Source: a virus
Direction: 5' to 3' (one strand)
Virus record (IMG/VR): IMGVR_UViG_3300043436_004432
Coordinates: 1 to 21,958 of that record
DNA: 21,958 nt
Shown: positions 1-7,433 of the stretch, piece after piece
How the letters are laid out: every line of letters begins with the position of its first letter
Position numbering within the stretch: position 1 is the stretch's first letter
Position numbers and translations under genes: made by a program
The notes under the pieces: generated by a model
Databases searched by the model: none
What the model saw: the letters and a program-made list of their open reading frames with translations, nothing else
What the model was told of the DNA's origin: nothing

Positions 1-265
1 CGATGTAGCTCGCGGCCGAGGCGGCAATGCCGTCAATCCAAACAGTGACCTCGCCCAGATGGCGTCTCAGCGCATTGTAGATCGCCACCGCATCAAAGAC
101 TGAGCCGCCGGGGCTGTTGAGCCGCAGATCAATGGTCGCATCATCAGGCAAGGCACCCAACTCCGCCAGAAAGCCCTTCGCTGTGACGCCGTAAGCGCCG
201 ATTTCGTCATAGATCAGCACTTCCGTGCCCGAGGAACGGGCGCGGATCGTGTACCAGGATTTCAT
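1..265 (-). CDS. ClpP-like prohead protease (partial, runs off the left edge)
   Basis: This is the N-terminal 88 codons of a ClpP/S14-type serine protease, translated by hand from the minus strand. It starts at ATG 265-263, only four bases after the portal stop, and is preceded by a good Shine-Dalgarno (GAAGAGGAA) lying inside the end of the portal gene. Visible family hallmarks are the oxyanion-loop motif NSPGGSVFDA (residues 50-59) and DGIAAS (78-83), where Ser83 is the expected catalytic serine; His and Asp of the triad would lie beyond the window. In phages of this type the protease matures the procapsid by cleaving scaffold or capsid N-termini. Its place directly after the portal matches lambda and related head operons (B then C). 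The major capsid gene should follow to the left. The family call is firm; the head-maturation role is inferred from context. Confidence 0.9.
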   Translation of the reverse strand, partial: MKSWYTIRARSSGTEVLIYDEIGAYGVTAKGFLAELGALPDDATIDLRLNSPGGSVFDAVAIYNALRRHLGEVTVWIDGIAASAASYI

Positions 266-269
266 GGGG

Positions 270-1778
270 TTATTCCTCTTCGGGGTTGTTTGCCCGGCTA
301 AAGTCGGACGGTCCGACATTAGAATTCGTTTCCGGCACCTGGGTTGGCGTCGCCCGTGCACCCTGCGTCTCGCCCGGGCTGGCGCGATAAGTCAGCCCCA
401 GATCCGATGCGCGCTTGGCATCCGCAGCGTTCTCACGATCGACCTCTTCGATATCGTAGCCGGTACCCTCGACCACCTTGCGCCGCGAGGTAATGCCTGC
501 CCCCATTGCGAGCACCTGCGCTTGGATGTCTTTGAGCGGATCAACCCAGTCCCACCTTGGCGGGATCCATTGCACTGCGCGCGCGTCAGCGGGGTCTGTA
601 TTGAGCGCGCCCGACAGCACCGCCGTCTCCAGCCAGCGCCGCCAAATGGGACGGCACAGCTGATGCGCCATGACACCATGCTGCAATTGGCCAATCCGCC
701 GCCGGAACTCGACGAGTTCGGCACGCAAGGACGAGTAGTTCGCCTGCCGGACATCGCCCGTGACGAGATGATAAGGCAAACCCAGCGAGGCCGAGACCGC
801 TAAGAGTGTCCGGTACTGGAACGCCTCATAGCCACCACCAACATCAGCGGGGCTTGAGAACTTCACATCCTCACCCGGCAGCAGCACCTGCATGGTGCCG
901 GGCTCGAGGCTCGCGATGGCGGCCCCGTCGAGATCAGCAGCGCCCTCTCCCATCATCGGGTCCTCGGGGGCGGTCTTCGTGATGAAGCCCGCAAACATCG
1001 CCGCGGTCTTCTTCCGATCAAGTTCCGCATCGTCGTACTGGTCGAGCAAGAACAGCCGCACCATGGCCGGTGCCACATGCGGCAGGCCGCGGATCTGGCC
1101 TGCATCAATCGGCCGATAGATGTGCAGCACCTCCTCAGCCGACACGCGCACCGTCTCAGGCACCGCCACCCGCTGATCCGTGCTGTCGCCCGGGTGACGG
1201 CGGCGGAAGTGATAAGCCACCCGCCGGCCGATCAGATCGAACTCAACCCCACAGCGGATGGGGTTGCCGTTCGGGTCCATCTCCGTTTTCTCAAAGGGCA
1301 GCATCTCGGACTGGAGAAGCTGCAATTGCAGTGGCACTAGTAGCCCGTCCTCAGTGCGACGCGGGCGCAGGCGCACAAAACATTCACCGGCCACAAACAT
1401 CTCGCGTGCGACCATAGCCTGCAGACCGTAGAAATCGGTAAGCCCATCGGCGTCCGCCTCGTCCGTCCAGGCGAGCCAGAGCTTCTGGACCTGGTCCCGC
1501 AGTGCCGCATCCGTGATGAGCGATGACGGCTTGATACCGTCCCCAACAAGGTTGGCCGCAAAGGCCTCGCAGGCGTTCGCCGCATAGCCGTTGGTCACTA
1601 CCAGTTCGCGAGACCGCGCCAGCAGTTTGGGTCCGCCAGAAGCGACGAGCGCGTTGATGTTCTCGAGCGGTGGGTTCCAGCCCCGCAAGCGCCGCTTTGC
1701 CATCGCCCCTTCAAGCCGCGCGCGCATGGCTTCAGTGCCGCCCGGCTTGGGGCGGCGGAACAAGTCGAACATCCCCAT
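270..1778 (-). CDS. Phage portal protein, lambda gpB family
   Basis: A 502-residue protein with the features of lambda-family portals (Phage_portal_2). The N-terminal region around residues 45-85 has the typical stretch RSRELVVTNGYAANACEAF, followed by GDGIKPSS; the central region around SSLRAELVEFRRRIGQLQ is also family-like. The portal is a dodecameric ring at one capsid vertex through which DNA is packaged and ejected, and it docks the terminase. Length matches the family (about 480-530). The start at ATG 1778 lies six bases past the gpW-like stop, with an AAGGGG sequence upstream inside the gpW gene; a second ATG two codons on is possible. The C-terminus is short and acidic (NPEEE). It sits between gpW and the prohead protease, as in lambda (W, B, C). 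Confidence 0.94.
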   Translation of the reverse strand: MGMFDLFRRPKPGGTEAMRARLEGAMAKRRLRGWNPPLENINALVASGGPKLLARSRELVVTNGYAANACEAFAANLVGDGIKPSSLITDAALRDQVQKLWLAWTDEADADGLTDFYGLQAMVAREMFVAGECFVRLRPRRTEDGLLVPLQLQLLQSEMLPFEKTEMDPNGNPIRCGVEFDLIGRRVAYHFRRRHPGDSTDQRVAVPETVRVSAEEVLHIYRPIDAGQIRGLPHVAPAMVRLFLLDQYDDAELDRKKTAAMFAGFITKTAPEDPMMGEGAADLDGAAIASLEPGTMQVLLPGEDVKFSSPADVGGGYEAFQYRTLLAVSASLGLPYHLVTGDVRQANYSSLRAELVEFRRRIGQLQHGVMAHQLCRPIWRRWLETAVLSGALNTDPADARAVQWIPPRWDWVDPLKDIQAQVLAMGAGITSRRKVVEGTGYDIEEVDRENAADAKRASDLGLTYRASPGETQGARATPTQVPETNSNVGPSDFSRANNPEEE

Positions 1779-1783
1779 TTCTG

Positions 1784-2011
1784 TCAGAGCCCCTTGGCCG
1801 TCGTCACGCGGACTTGCCGCACGATCCGCCGCCCTTCGGCCATCGCGATCTCACGGTCCAAAGCCTCAATGGCCCGGTCGATCTCTGCCAAAGACCGGTA
1901 GTCGACTGTCTTACCGTCATAGCTGACGCGGGCGACGCCCGAGGCGCGCTGCGAAGAAAGTGTCTCCCGGCGGAGTTTTAGTGTCGTCAGATCCGCCATA
2001 CCCAAACTCAT
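1784..2011 (-). CDS. gpW-like head-tail joining protein
   Basis: A 75-residue protein resembling lambda gpW (about 68 residues): an N-terminal helix (LTTLKLRRETLSSQRASG), a short strand segment with YDGKTVDYRS, then a helix (EIDRAIEALDREIAMAEGRR) and a basic tail. In lambda, gpW binds the portal ring after DNA packaging and stabilises the filled head before tail attachment. The chosen ATG at 2011 overlaps the large-terminase TGA as ATGA, which suggests translational coupling; ATG 1999 (four codons later) is an alternative start. Position between terminase large subunit and portal is the classic lambda A-W-B order, which supports the call more than the weak primary-sequence similarity of this family. 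Confidence 0.85.
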   Translation of the reverse strand: MSLGMADLTTLKLRRETLSSQRASGVARVSYDGKTVDYRSLAEIDRAIEALDREIAMAEGRRIVRQVRVTTAKGL

Positions 2012-3981
2012 CCCATATAGCTTGACCGCGAAACGCGGCGGACCAGTGTCGACCTCATTGGTCTCGCGGTGGCCGCCTTTGGTGTCTGCGCATCGCTGCT
2101 ATCTGCAAATTGCGCCGCCAGCTCTTCCCACCGAGCGTCCGACCAGCGGTCTGCCCCGAGGATCCAGGCGGCGGCACGCGCATAAACACGGCAATCGAGT
2201 GCTTCGTTGCGTTCCCGCAGCTTTTGCCATTCGAGCTTGGCAAAGCCGCGCTTGTTCTTGACCGTGATCAGCTGCTCGGCCGTGAGCTGCTTCAGCCATT
2301 CAGCGTCGACCCAGCCCGGCAGATGGAGAAAGCCGGGAGAAAACCTCTCCCCACCCACCGGGCTGGTGACCTCCGGCGGGTCAAGCCGCAGGAAGCGATA
2401 GGTCTCGGCCTTGAACGTCGATGTGGCCACCGTCCAAAGCCGTGCACCGCGGCGAAGCCGCTTGCCCCCTATGGTGGCGTCCACAAATGTCGGCCCTGTG
2501 ACAGGGCTTGCCCGATTGAACCCCTCAACGCCCTTAACAGGTGCGACCTGCGCAAAGCCAACCTGACGCGCCCAGGCATAGACGGCCGCCGTCTCATAGC
2601 CGGTGTCGATCGCCAGTCGCGCGATGGTCATCGGCGTACCGCTGGCGTGAGCCCAAGTCTGGCCAAGAAGGTCCGAGAGCTTCTGCCAGCAAGCCTGATC
2701 GCCCGGGCCGCCCTCGATGACAATGTGATCAATGAGCCAGCTTTGCAGGCCCTTACCCCAAGCCCAGACATCAACCTCAATCCGGTCCTTCTGCACGTCG
2801 GCTCCAGCGGTCAAAAACAGCCCGCCCGCCGGCACCGTGCCCGCGCGCCAATCTTCCTTCAGCCCCTGCAACCGCTGCCAGTCTGGCGCCTCGCCGCTTT
2901 CCATCCAGGTCTCGCCCAGAGAGGTGTTGATGAATGTCTTCATCGTCTCGTCCCCACCGGCGCGCGCCGATAGAAACGCCTTGGCCATGGCCTCGAGCCG
3001 CACCCAGGGCGAATAGATCTCGTTCAGATGGAAGCCCGCCGTCCCGTTGAACGGCGCATCAGCGATCCAGCGGCCCTTGGAGATGGCCGCCCAGCGGGTC
3101 TCATCCTTCCAGAGAGCATCACATTCGGCGCAGTGGTAGCGCGCAGTTTCCGGACGATGGCCGCCAGCTTCATCCTTGTCCCATTTGACCTGCCCCCAGG
3201 TCAGGAGTTGTTCTGCGCCGCAGGCCGGGCACGGCACCCAATATCGGCGCTGGTCGCTTTCCTCAAACGCCGCCTCGATCCGGCTCGCGCCCTTGTTCGT
3301 CGGCGTCGAGACCAGCACGATCTTGCGGTTCCAGAATGTCACAGTCCGCTTTTTCGCGAGATTGACCGGGTCGCCTTCTGCCCCCGCGCTGAACGGATAG
3401 CGGTCGACCTCGTCGCACAAGAGCAGTCGGATCGGTCGGCTCGCCAGCCCCGAGGGCGCATTGGCCCCCACGATTGTCAGATGCCCGCCCGGGAACCGCT
3501 TGTGCAGGATCTTGTTGTTGCCGTCCCGCGACCGGGGATCGGCGATCTTGCCCTGTAGGCAGGGCGTATCGCGTGCCATCGGCGAGAAGCGATCCTTCGA
3601 CCAGGTTTCTGCGTCACGCTCGGTGGGCATCACCACCATGATCGGCGCCGGATCGTGGTCGATGTGGTAGCCGACCATGTTCAAGATCGACTCCGACTTA
3701 CCGATTTGGCTGCTCGACATGATCACGACGGTTTCGGCCGCCGGATCCGAGATCGCATCCATAATCCCGCGCTGGTATTCGGCGCGGCTCGTGCGCCATT
3801 GGCCAGGTTCAGCACTGGCCTCAGAACTCAGACGTCGGTTCTGGTCCGCCCAATCGCTGATCGTCAGGTCTGGCGGCGGCTTCAGAACCGCCAGTGCCTT
3901 CACTACCGTCCGCTTCAGGATCGGCGAGCCCGTCAATTTCAGGATCGGTTTCGAATTCAATGTCTGGCTCTGCGAGATCAT
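2008..3981 (-). CDS. Terminase large subunit, lambda gpA family
   Basis: A 657-residue packaging motor of the gpA family (GpA ATPase plus nuclease). The ATPase has an atypical Walker A, SSSQIGKS (residues 89-96), and Walker B LLLCDEVD (186-193) with catalytic Glu191; STPTN (225-229) is the coupling-type motif. A zinc-finger-like set follows (Cys251, Cys254, Cys284, Cys287), then the nuclease half with AGADVQKDRIEVDVW and a later LAIDTGYE supplying acidic residues. The protein cuts concatemeric DNA and pumps it into the procapsid through the portal. The N-terminal signature LSSEASAEPGQWRTSRAEYQ (51-70) is typical. The ATG at 3981 gives a 161-base overlap with the small-subunit gene; a GTG at 3903 (eight residues ahead of the conserved LKPPP) would reduce that to 83 bases, so the true start is uncertain. 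Confidence 0.95.
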   Translation of the reverse strand: MISQSQTLNSKPILKLTGSPILKRTVVKALAVLKPPPDLTISDWADQNRRLSSEASAEPGQWRTSRAEYQRGIMDAISDPAAETVVIMSSSQIGKSESILNMVGYHIDHDPAPIMVVMPTERDAETWSKDRFSPMARDTPCLQGKIADPRSRDGNNKILHKRFPGGHLTIVGANAPSGLASRPIRLLLCDEVDRYPFSAGAEGDPVNLAKKRTVTFWNRKIVLVSTPTNKGASRIEAAFEESDQRRYWVPCPACGAEQLLTWGQVKWDKDEAGGHRPETARYHCAECDALWKDETRWAAISKGRWIADAPFNGTAGFHLNEIYSPWVRLEAMAKAFLSARAGGDETMKTFINTSLGETWMESGEAPDWQRLQGLKEDWRAGTVPAGGLFLTAGADVQKDRIEVDVWAWGKGLQSWLIDHIVIEGGPGDQACWQKLSDLLGQTWAHASGTPMTIARLAIDTGYETAAVYAWARQVGFAQVAPVKGVEGFNRASPVTGPTFVDATIGGKRLRRGARLWTVATSTFKAETYRFLRLDPPEVTSPVGGERFSPGFLHLPGWVDAEWLKQLTAEQLITVKNKRGFAKLEWQKLRERNEALDCRVYARAAAWILGADRWSDARWEELAAQFADSSDAQTPKAATARPMRSTLVRRVSRSSYMG

Positions 3982-4417
3982 CGAGCACCTCGCGGATCGC
4001 AGTTCGGATCAGGTTCCGGGTATCTCCGACGGTGGGTTGGTCAAAGGCCTGTGGTGCCAGCCGGTCCGGCAGCGCTAAGAGGCGGGTTCTCAAAAGCGCG
4101 AGCACGGCAATCCAGGCCGCCTCAATCTCATCCGCTGCAATCAGCGAGCGGCGCTTTTCCTCTGCCTCCATCTCGGCAAGATCCGCCCGCGCCCGAATGA
4201 AGCGGGCACGTTCAGCCGCATAATCAGGCGCACCGGCCTGCGCCCTCAGCGCCTGATCACGCAAGTACCGGACATAGCCGCGTACAGACCCGATCAAGTC
4301 ATACTGGCCGCGCTCCGCCTTCGGGATCACGCCCTCGCGGCTCAGCTGCTGGACCCGCCGCTCCGAGAGATCCAGAAGCCGCGCGATTACGCCGATGGGC
4401 TGTGTGGCTGTCGACAT
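3821..4417 (-). CDS. Terminase small subunit, Nu1-like
   Basis: A 198-residue DNA-recognition subunit of the terminase. Residues 7-50 form a winged helix-turn-helix (IGVIARLLDLSERRVQQLSR, then a wing ending at the conserved RGYVRYLRDQ), as in lambda Nu1. A charged helical middle (about 62-118, RARADLAEMEAEEKRR) would serve oligomerisation. The C-terminal 50 residues are acidic and low-complexity (repeated DPE, EAD, GSEG) and are encoded entirely within the overlap with the large-subunit gene. It would bind cos or pac and recruit the large subunit. It is the first gene of the leftward late operon; ATG 4417 has only a weak upstream Shine-Dalgarno. Confidence 0.88.
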   Translation of the reverse strand: MSTATQPIGVIARLLDLSERRVQQLSREGVIPKAERGQYDLIGSVRGYVRYLRDQALRAQAGAPDYAAERARFIRARADLAEMEAEEKRRSLIAADEIEAAWIAVLALLRTRLLALPDRLAPQAFDQPTVGDTRNLIRTAIREVLDDLAEPDIEFETDPEIDGLADPEADGSEGTGGSEAAARPDDQRLGGPEPTSEF

Positions 4418-4532
4418 GCGCGGCCCCCGAACCTTCGATTAACTATATGGAATCGCGTCTAATTCACTGGATGTGCGGGCCCACTAGAGCGAAGCTCAAG
4501 ACAGCAGAAAGCGCAATTCAGGACGCATTGAG

Positions 4533-4745
4533 ATGAGCCAACGCCCCACTGCCCAAGACGCCTTCATCGCAAAGAAAGCTGCGATCGACGCGATGCTTGC
4601 TCGGCTTCAAGCGCTGAGCGACGCGCACTTCAACACCCATCCCGACGAGGTCCATTGGGGGCATGTCGGCAACCTTGATTATTACGCCGAGCTTCTGAAG
4701 CGCATCACCGACAGCGCCTTCACGGAAGGCGAGCACGCGGAGTAA
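4533..4745 (+). CDS. Small conserved phage protein of unknown function (70 aa)
   Basis: A 70-residue, His- and acid-rich, probably all-helical protein: an amphipathic helix (FIAKKAAIDAMLARLQALS), a turn containing NTHPDEVHWGHVGNL, and a second helix (YYAELLKRITDSAF). No membrane segment or catalytic motif is visible. I recall similar short proteins from Rhodobacteraceae prophages but know no function. It is encoded against the flanking operons and is followed five bases later by a second plus-strand gene whose Shine-Dalgarno (GGAG) overlaps this gene's last codons, so the two look co-translated. The upstream Shine-Dalgarno is modest (AGGA, rather far from the ATG). The opposite-strand frame over the same DNA reads like a shadow. 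Confidence 0.62.
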   Translation: MSQRPTAQDAFIAKKAAIDAMLARLQALSDAHFNTHPDEVHWGHVGNLDYYAELLKRITDSAFTEGEHAE

Positions 4746-4750
4746 AACCC

Positions 4751-4969
4751 ATGGAAACCACCAGCATTCGGCTCACCATCCGGAACCTGCCCGACCATTT
4801 TGACCGCACCCGCATTTCCGCCGTTCTCGACGAGATCGAACTGGCCCTGCTGGAGGAGCGCGAGATTCACTGCAGCACCTCAGCCGACAGTTTCACCATC
4901 ACGATTGTGGTGCCAACTCTCCGCCTGGTGGATGTGGCGACCTGCTTGAAAGGCATTGGCCTGATCTAA
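4751..4969 (+). CDS. Small protein of unknown function (72 aa)
   Basis: A 72-residue protein with alternating strand/helix pattern: TSIRLTIRNLP, then a helix DRTRISAVLDEIELALLEER, then SFTITIVVPTLRLVDVATCLKGIGLI, suggesting a small beta-alpha-beta ferredoxin-like fold. No known motif is recognised. The ATG at 4751 is preceded by GGAG eight bases upstream, at the end of the preceding gene, which supports coupled translation. Its TAA (4967-4969) overlaps the TAG of the convergent DUF7220 gene (4966-4968), leaving no room for a terminator between the two opposing transcripts. The call as a real gene rests on the Shine-Dalgarno, the pairing with the previous gene and the protein-like composition. 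Confidence 0.58.
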   Translation: METTSIRLTIRNLPDHFDRTRISAVLDEIELALLEEREIHCSTSADSFTITIVVPTLRLVDVATCLKGIGLI

Positions 4970-5193
4970 CCTCGCGCACCCGCCACTCGGATGGCCTCGA
5001 AGAGCCGACGCAGCAAGAACGATCTTGCCAGGCTTACGATTGTGAAGACCGCGCCCATTGCAAGGTTTTGACCCAAGGTCGTCTGCAGTCCAAAGATCGG
5101 AAAGATCAGGATCTGCGTCACGACGGCGACGCCATAACCGACGATCACGTTGGCGACAGACTCGACCAACGACATAAGGCGGGACTGCTTCAT
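4966..5193 (-). CDS. DUF7220-family small membrane protein
   Basis: A 75-residue protein with two predicted transmembrane helices: about residues 10-34 (VESVANVIVGYGVAVVTQIL, continuing through IFPIFGL) and about 42-62 (QNLAMGAVFTIVSLARSFLL), with a basic N-terminus (MKQSRLM) and a basic C-terminal helix (RRLFEAIR). This pattern matches the DUF7220 proteins I know from Rhodobacteraceae prophages; function unknown. ATG 5193 overlaps the methyltransferase TGA as ATGA, and no separate Shine-Dalgarno is evident, so it is probably translated by coupling. A holin-like role might be guessed from size and topology, but nothing lytic lies next to it and I do not assert it. Confidence 0.8.
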   Translation of the reverse strand: MKQSRLMSLVESVANVIVGYGVAVVTQILIFPIFGLQTTLGQNLAMGAVFTIVSLARSFLLRRLFEAIRVAGARG

Positions 5194-6422
5194 GCGGCCG
5201 CACGTTCCGCCTTCAGCGCGTCGAAGGTGGTGTCGCTGCCCTCAAGCGCCGCCTGTTTGCCGGTGAACTTCTGCCAACGCGCAACTGCCACATCGACGTA
5301 AGCCGGGTTCAGTTCGATGCCGTAGCAGACCCGTCCAGTCGTCTCGGCTGCGATCAGCGTCGTTCCTGATCCCATGAAGGGCTCATAGACCGCCTGCCCG
5401 GGGCTCGAGTTGTTCAGGATCGGCCGACGCATGCATTCGACGGGCTTCTGCGTCCCGTGCACGGTCTTTTCGTCCTGATCCTTGTTGGCAATCTGCCAAA
5501 GCGTGGTCTGCTTACGATCACCGGCCCAGTGCCCCTTGCCGGACTTGCGCACGGCATACCACGCGGGCTCGTGCTGCCAGTGATAATCCCCGCGGCTCAG
5601 AACCAGTCGATCCTTGGCCCAGATGATCTGGGACCGGATGGTGAAGCCTGCGACTTCGAGACTTTCCGCGACCGTCGCCGCGTGCAGCGCCCCGTGCCAG
5701 ACATAGGCGACATCGCCGGGGAACAGAGCCCAGGCTTCGCGCCAGTCAGCGCGGTCATCATTCAGCACCTTGCCGGTGCGTTTTGTCTTGGCCGCGCCAG
5801 CCTGGTTACGCCAGCTCGGATCGTATTCCACACCGTACGGTGGATCGCTGACAAGCAATAGCGGCTTTACGCCGTTCAGCACTCTCTCGACATCCGTGGC
5901 GACCGTGCTGTCGCCACAGAGCAGCCGGTGGTTGCCGAGGATCCAGAGATCGCCCGGGCGGCTGACCGGATCTGCAGGAGCTTCCGGAACATCGTCCTCG
6001 CCCTCCTGATGGCCGGCGCCGTCCTTAAGGCTGGACATCAGCGCGTTCAACTCGTCGTCTGTGAAGCCCGTCAGCCCGAGATCGAAATCAGCCTCCAGCA
6101 GGTCGGCCAGTTCGAGGTTCAGCAGGTCCTTGTCCCATTCGGCATTCTCGCTGGAGCGGTTATCCATGATCCGGAAGGCGCGCGCTTGGCTGACGGTCAG
6201 CCCCTTGGCGACATGCACCGGCGCGGTCTTGAATCCGAGCTTGCGGGCCGCTTCCAGCCGCGTGTGCCCGGCGAGAACCACCATCGCCTCGTCCACGACA
6301 ATGGGTTGCCGCCAGCCGAATTCCTGGATCGAGGCCGCGACCGTCGCGATCGCCTGCTCGTTGCGCCGCGGGTTGCGCGCATAGGGAATGATCTGCTCGA
6401 GCGGCAGGTCGACGACGTCCAT
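5190..6422 (-). CDS. ParB-domain/DNA methyltransferase fusion (N4/N6, beta class)
   Basis: A 410-residue two-domain protein. Residues 1-95 are a ParB/sulfiredoxin-like domain (IIPYARNPRR at 11-20, AGHTRLEAARKLG at 51-63, MDNRSSE at 86-92). Residues 155-385 are an amino-methyltransferase: DPPY at 193-196 (catalytic motif) and FMGSGT at 349-354 (SAM binding), with DPPY preceding FxGxG as in beta-class enzymes; TQKPVE (324-329) is the usual motif before the SAM site. It would methylate adenine N6 or cytosine N4 in phage or host DNA. Such fusions are common in phages and usually lack a restriction partner, where they can protect DNA from host enzymes or affect gene control. The ATG at 6422 has AAGGA seven bases upstream. 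Target sequence cannot be read from the protein. Confidence 0.93.
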   Translation of the reverse strand: MDVVDLPLEQIIPYARNPRRNEQAIATVAASIQEFGWRQPIVVDEAMVVLAGHTRLEAARKLGFKTAPVHVAKGLTVSQARAFRIMDNRSSENAEWDKDLLNLELADLLEADFDLGLTGFTDDELNALMSSLKDGAGHQEGEDDVPEAPADPVSRPGDLWILGNHRLLCGDSTVATDVERVLNGVKPLLLVSDPPYGVEYDPSWRNQAGAAKTKRTGKVLNDDRADWREAWALFPGDVAYVWHGALHAATVAESLEVAGFTIRSQIIWAKDRLVLSRGDYHWQHEPAWYAVRKSGKGHWAGDRKQTTLWQIANKDQDEKTVHGTQKPVECMRRPILNNSSPGQAVYEPFMGSGTTLIAAETTGRVCYGIELNPAYVDVAVARWQKFTGKQAALEGSDTTFDALKAERAAA

Positions 6423-6789
6423 GGTGATGTCCTTGGAATGCCCGCGAAGCGAAATGGGGTCTGATCCCCGTTTCGGTTCAGGCGTTTTGGGTTAGGCCGT
6501 TAGGCCTTTGTTTTCTTAGGCTTTGGCGGAAACCGAACCGCAGGTCCGCGCTAGCGAAACGAAACGGGTATTTTCAGGGGTGTCACTAGGAAACCCTCGG
6601 GCCTCGCCCCCCCGAATACGGTTACAAACAGGAGGGACCCGTTCAATTTCAATGGGTTGCGAGGCGAAACATTTTGAACGGAGACGGTTTTTTCGGAAAC
6701 CTGGTCACCGAGTTCAGCTTTGTTTTGCCTCTTGCAGTGCCACTGATCCTCATCGTCTCATATACGCGTACACACGAGAGAACTGCAAA
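6423..6789. promoter_or_regulatory. Divergent intergenic region between methyltransferase and VRR-NUC genes, with leader hairpin
   Basis: A non-coding stretch of 367 bases that must hold the promoters for the leftward methyltransferase operon and the rightward nuclease gene. Directly visible is a 10-bp stem (CGAAATGGGG, loop TCTGAT, CCCCGTTTCG; one G-T wobble) at 6450-6475, about 30 bases upstream of the methyltransferase start and thus in its probable leader. There are also three TTAGGC repeats around 6493-6525 and several short CGAAAC/GTTTCG motifs. A plus-strand frame is open through the right part but its translation is not protein-like. I could not assign convincing -35/-10 pairs. Confidence 0.45.
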
Positions 6790-7422
6790 ATGGCTCAAGC
6801 GCCCACCTTCGACACCGAAATCAACAAAGCGCCGGCGCTCCGCATCAGCCATGTCGTGCGCGGCCGCTTAAACGATGGCAGCAGGGTCCAATACCTCGTG
6901 GATCCCGAAGGCAAAGGTGATGAGCGAGATATTCCAGAGGACGTCGTCCTGCGGCGTTGGCGACGCAGGACAATGGTTGGCCACATATTCCATGGTTGCA
7001 GGTTGGGACCAAACACCTGGCGCGCCATTGGCTACGCGTTCGGTTCGGAAGCAGAACAGATATGCAGTCTGTCAGTCGAGCAGATCGCAGCAGGTCGACA
7101 AGACCTGAGCCTAGACAACGACAGCCATCACTTCCGGCTGCCGGACGCATCAACTGTGGCGTGCCTCTTTCAGGCCTTGGGGCCTGGTCAACTTGAAAAA
7201 ATCCTCCGTCGTCATCTCTCGCCCGAGCGGGTCGAGAGATTTGGCACACCGGACCTGTTCTTGTTCGCCAAGAAGCGTCAGGAAGCGAAGGTGTCGTTTT
7301 TCCGCTTGGTTGAGGTAAAGAAGCCTGGCGAGCATATCAGTCGTGACCAACACGAAGAAATTGCGTTCCTGCGCTCAATCGGCGTTCCCGCTCGGGTCCT
7401 TCGGCTCATCGAGCGCAACTAA
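6790..7422 (+). CDS. VRR-NUC-type PD-(D/E)XK nuclease
   Basis: A 210-residue protein whose C-terminal third matches the VRR-NUC nuclease fold: FGTPDLFLF (151-159) gives Pro154-Asp155, LVEVKKPG (173-180) gives the E-x-K pair Glu175/Lys177, and SRDQHEEIAFLRSIGVPARV (184-203) carries Gln187 and the final helix-strand. The first 130 residues resemble nothing I recognise. The frame is open back to 6523, but those 89 codons are unlike protein; ATG 6790, with GAGAG upstream, is the better start. VRR-NUC proteins cut branched or flapped DNA (eukaryotic FAN1, many phage helicase partners). It is a lone plus-strand gene between two minus-strand units, which is a moron-like arrangement, divergent from the methyltransferase. 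Confidence 0.82.
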   Translation: MAQAPTFDTEINKAPALRISHVVRGRLNDGSRVQYLVDPEGKGDERDIPEDVVLRRWRRRTMVGHIFHGCRLGPNTWRAIGYAFGSEAEQICSLSVEQIAAGRQDLSLDNDSHHFRLPDASTVACLFQALGPGQLEKILRRHLSPERVERFGTPDLFLFAKKRQEAKVSFFRLVEVKKPGEHISRDQHEEIAFLRSIGVPARVLRLIERN

Positions 7423-7433
7423 CCAACAAAAAC

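Noticed and set aside
2110-2973. A 287-codon open frame on the plus strand opposite the large terminase
   Set aside because: Antisense shadow of the terminase nuclease half.
4418-4532. tRNA gene or att site in the gap between terminase and plus-strand genes
   Set aside because: No cloverleaf arms or CCA end could be found; only short imperfect hairpins are present.
4533-4969. The two small plus-strand genes as a toxin-antitoxin pair
   Set aside because: No toxin or antitoxin motif is visible in either product; size and pairing alone are not enough.
4966-5193. DUF7220 two-helix protein as a holin
   Set aside because: No endolysin or spanin gene is adjacent, and it lies downstream of a methyltransferase rather than in a lysis cassette.
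6523-6789. A possible 89-residue N-terminal extension of the VRR-NUC protein
   Set aside because: The translation is not protein-like, has no Shine-Dalgarno at its start, and would leave no room for the promoter; ATG 6790 fits better.
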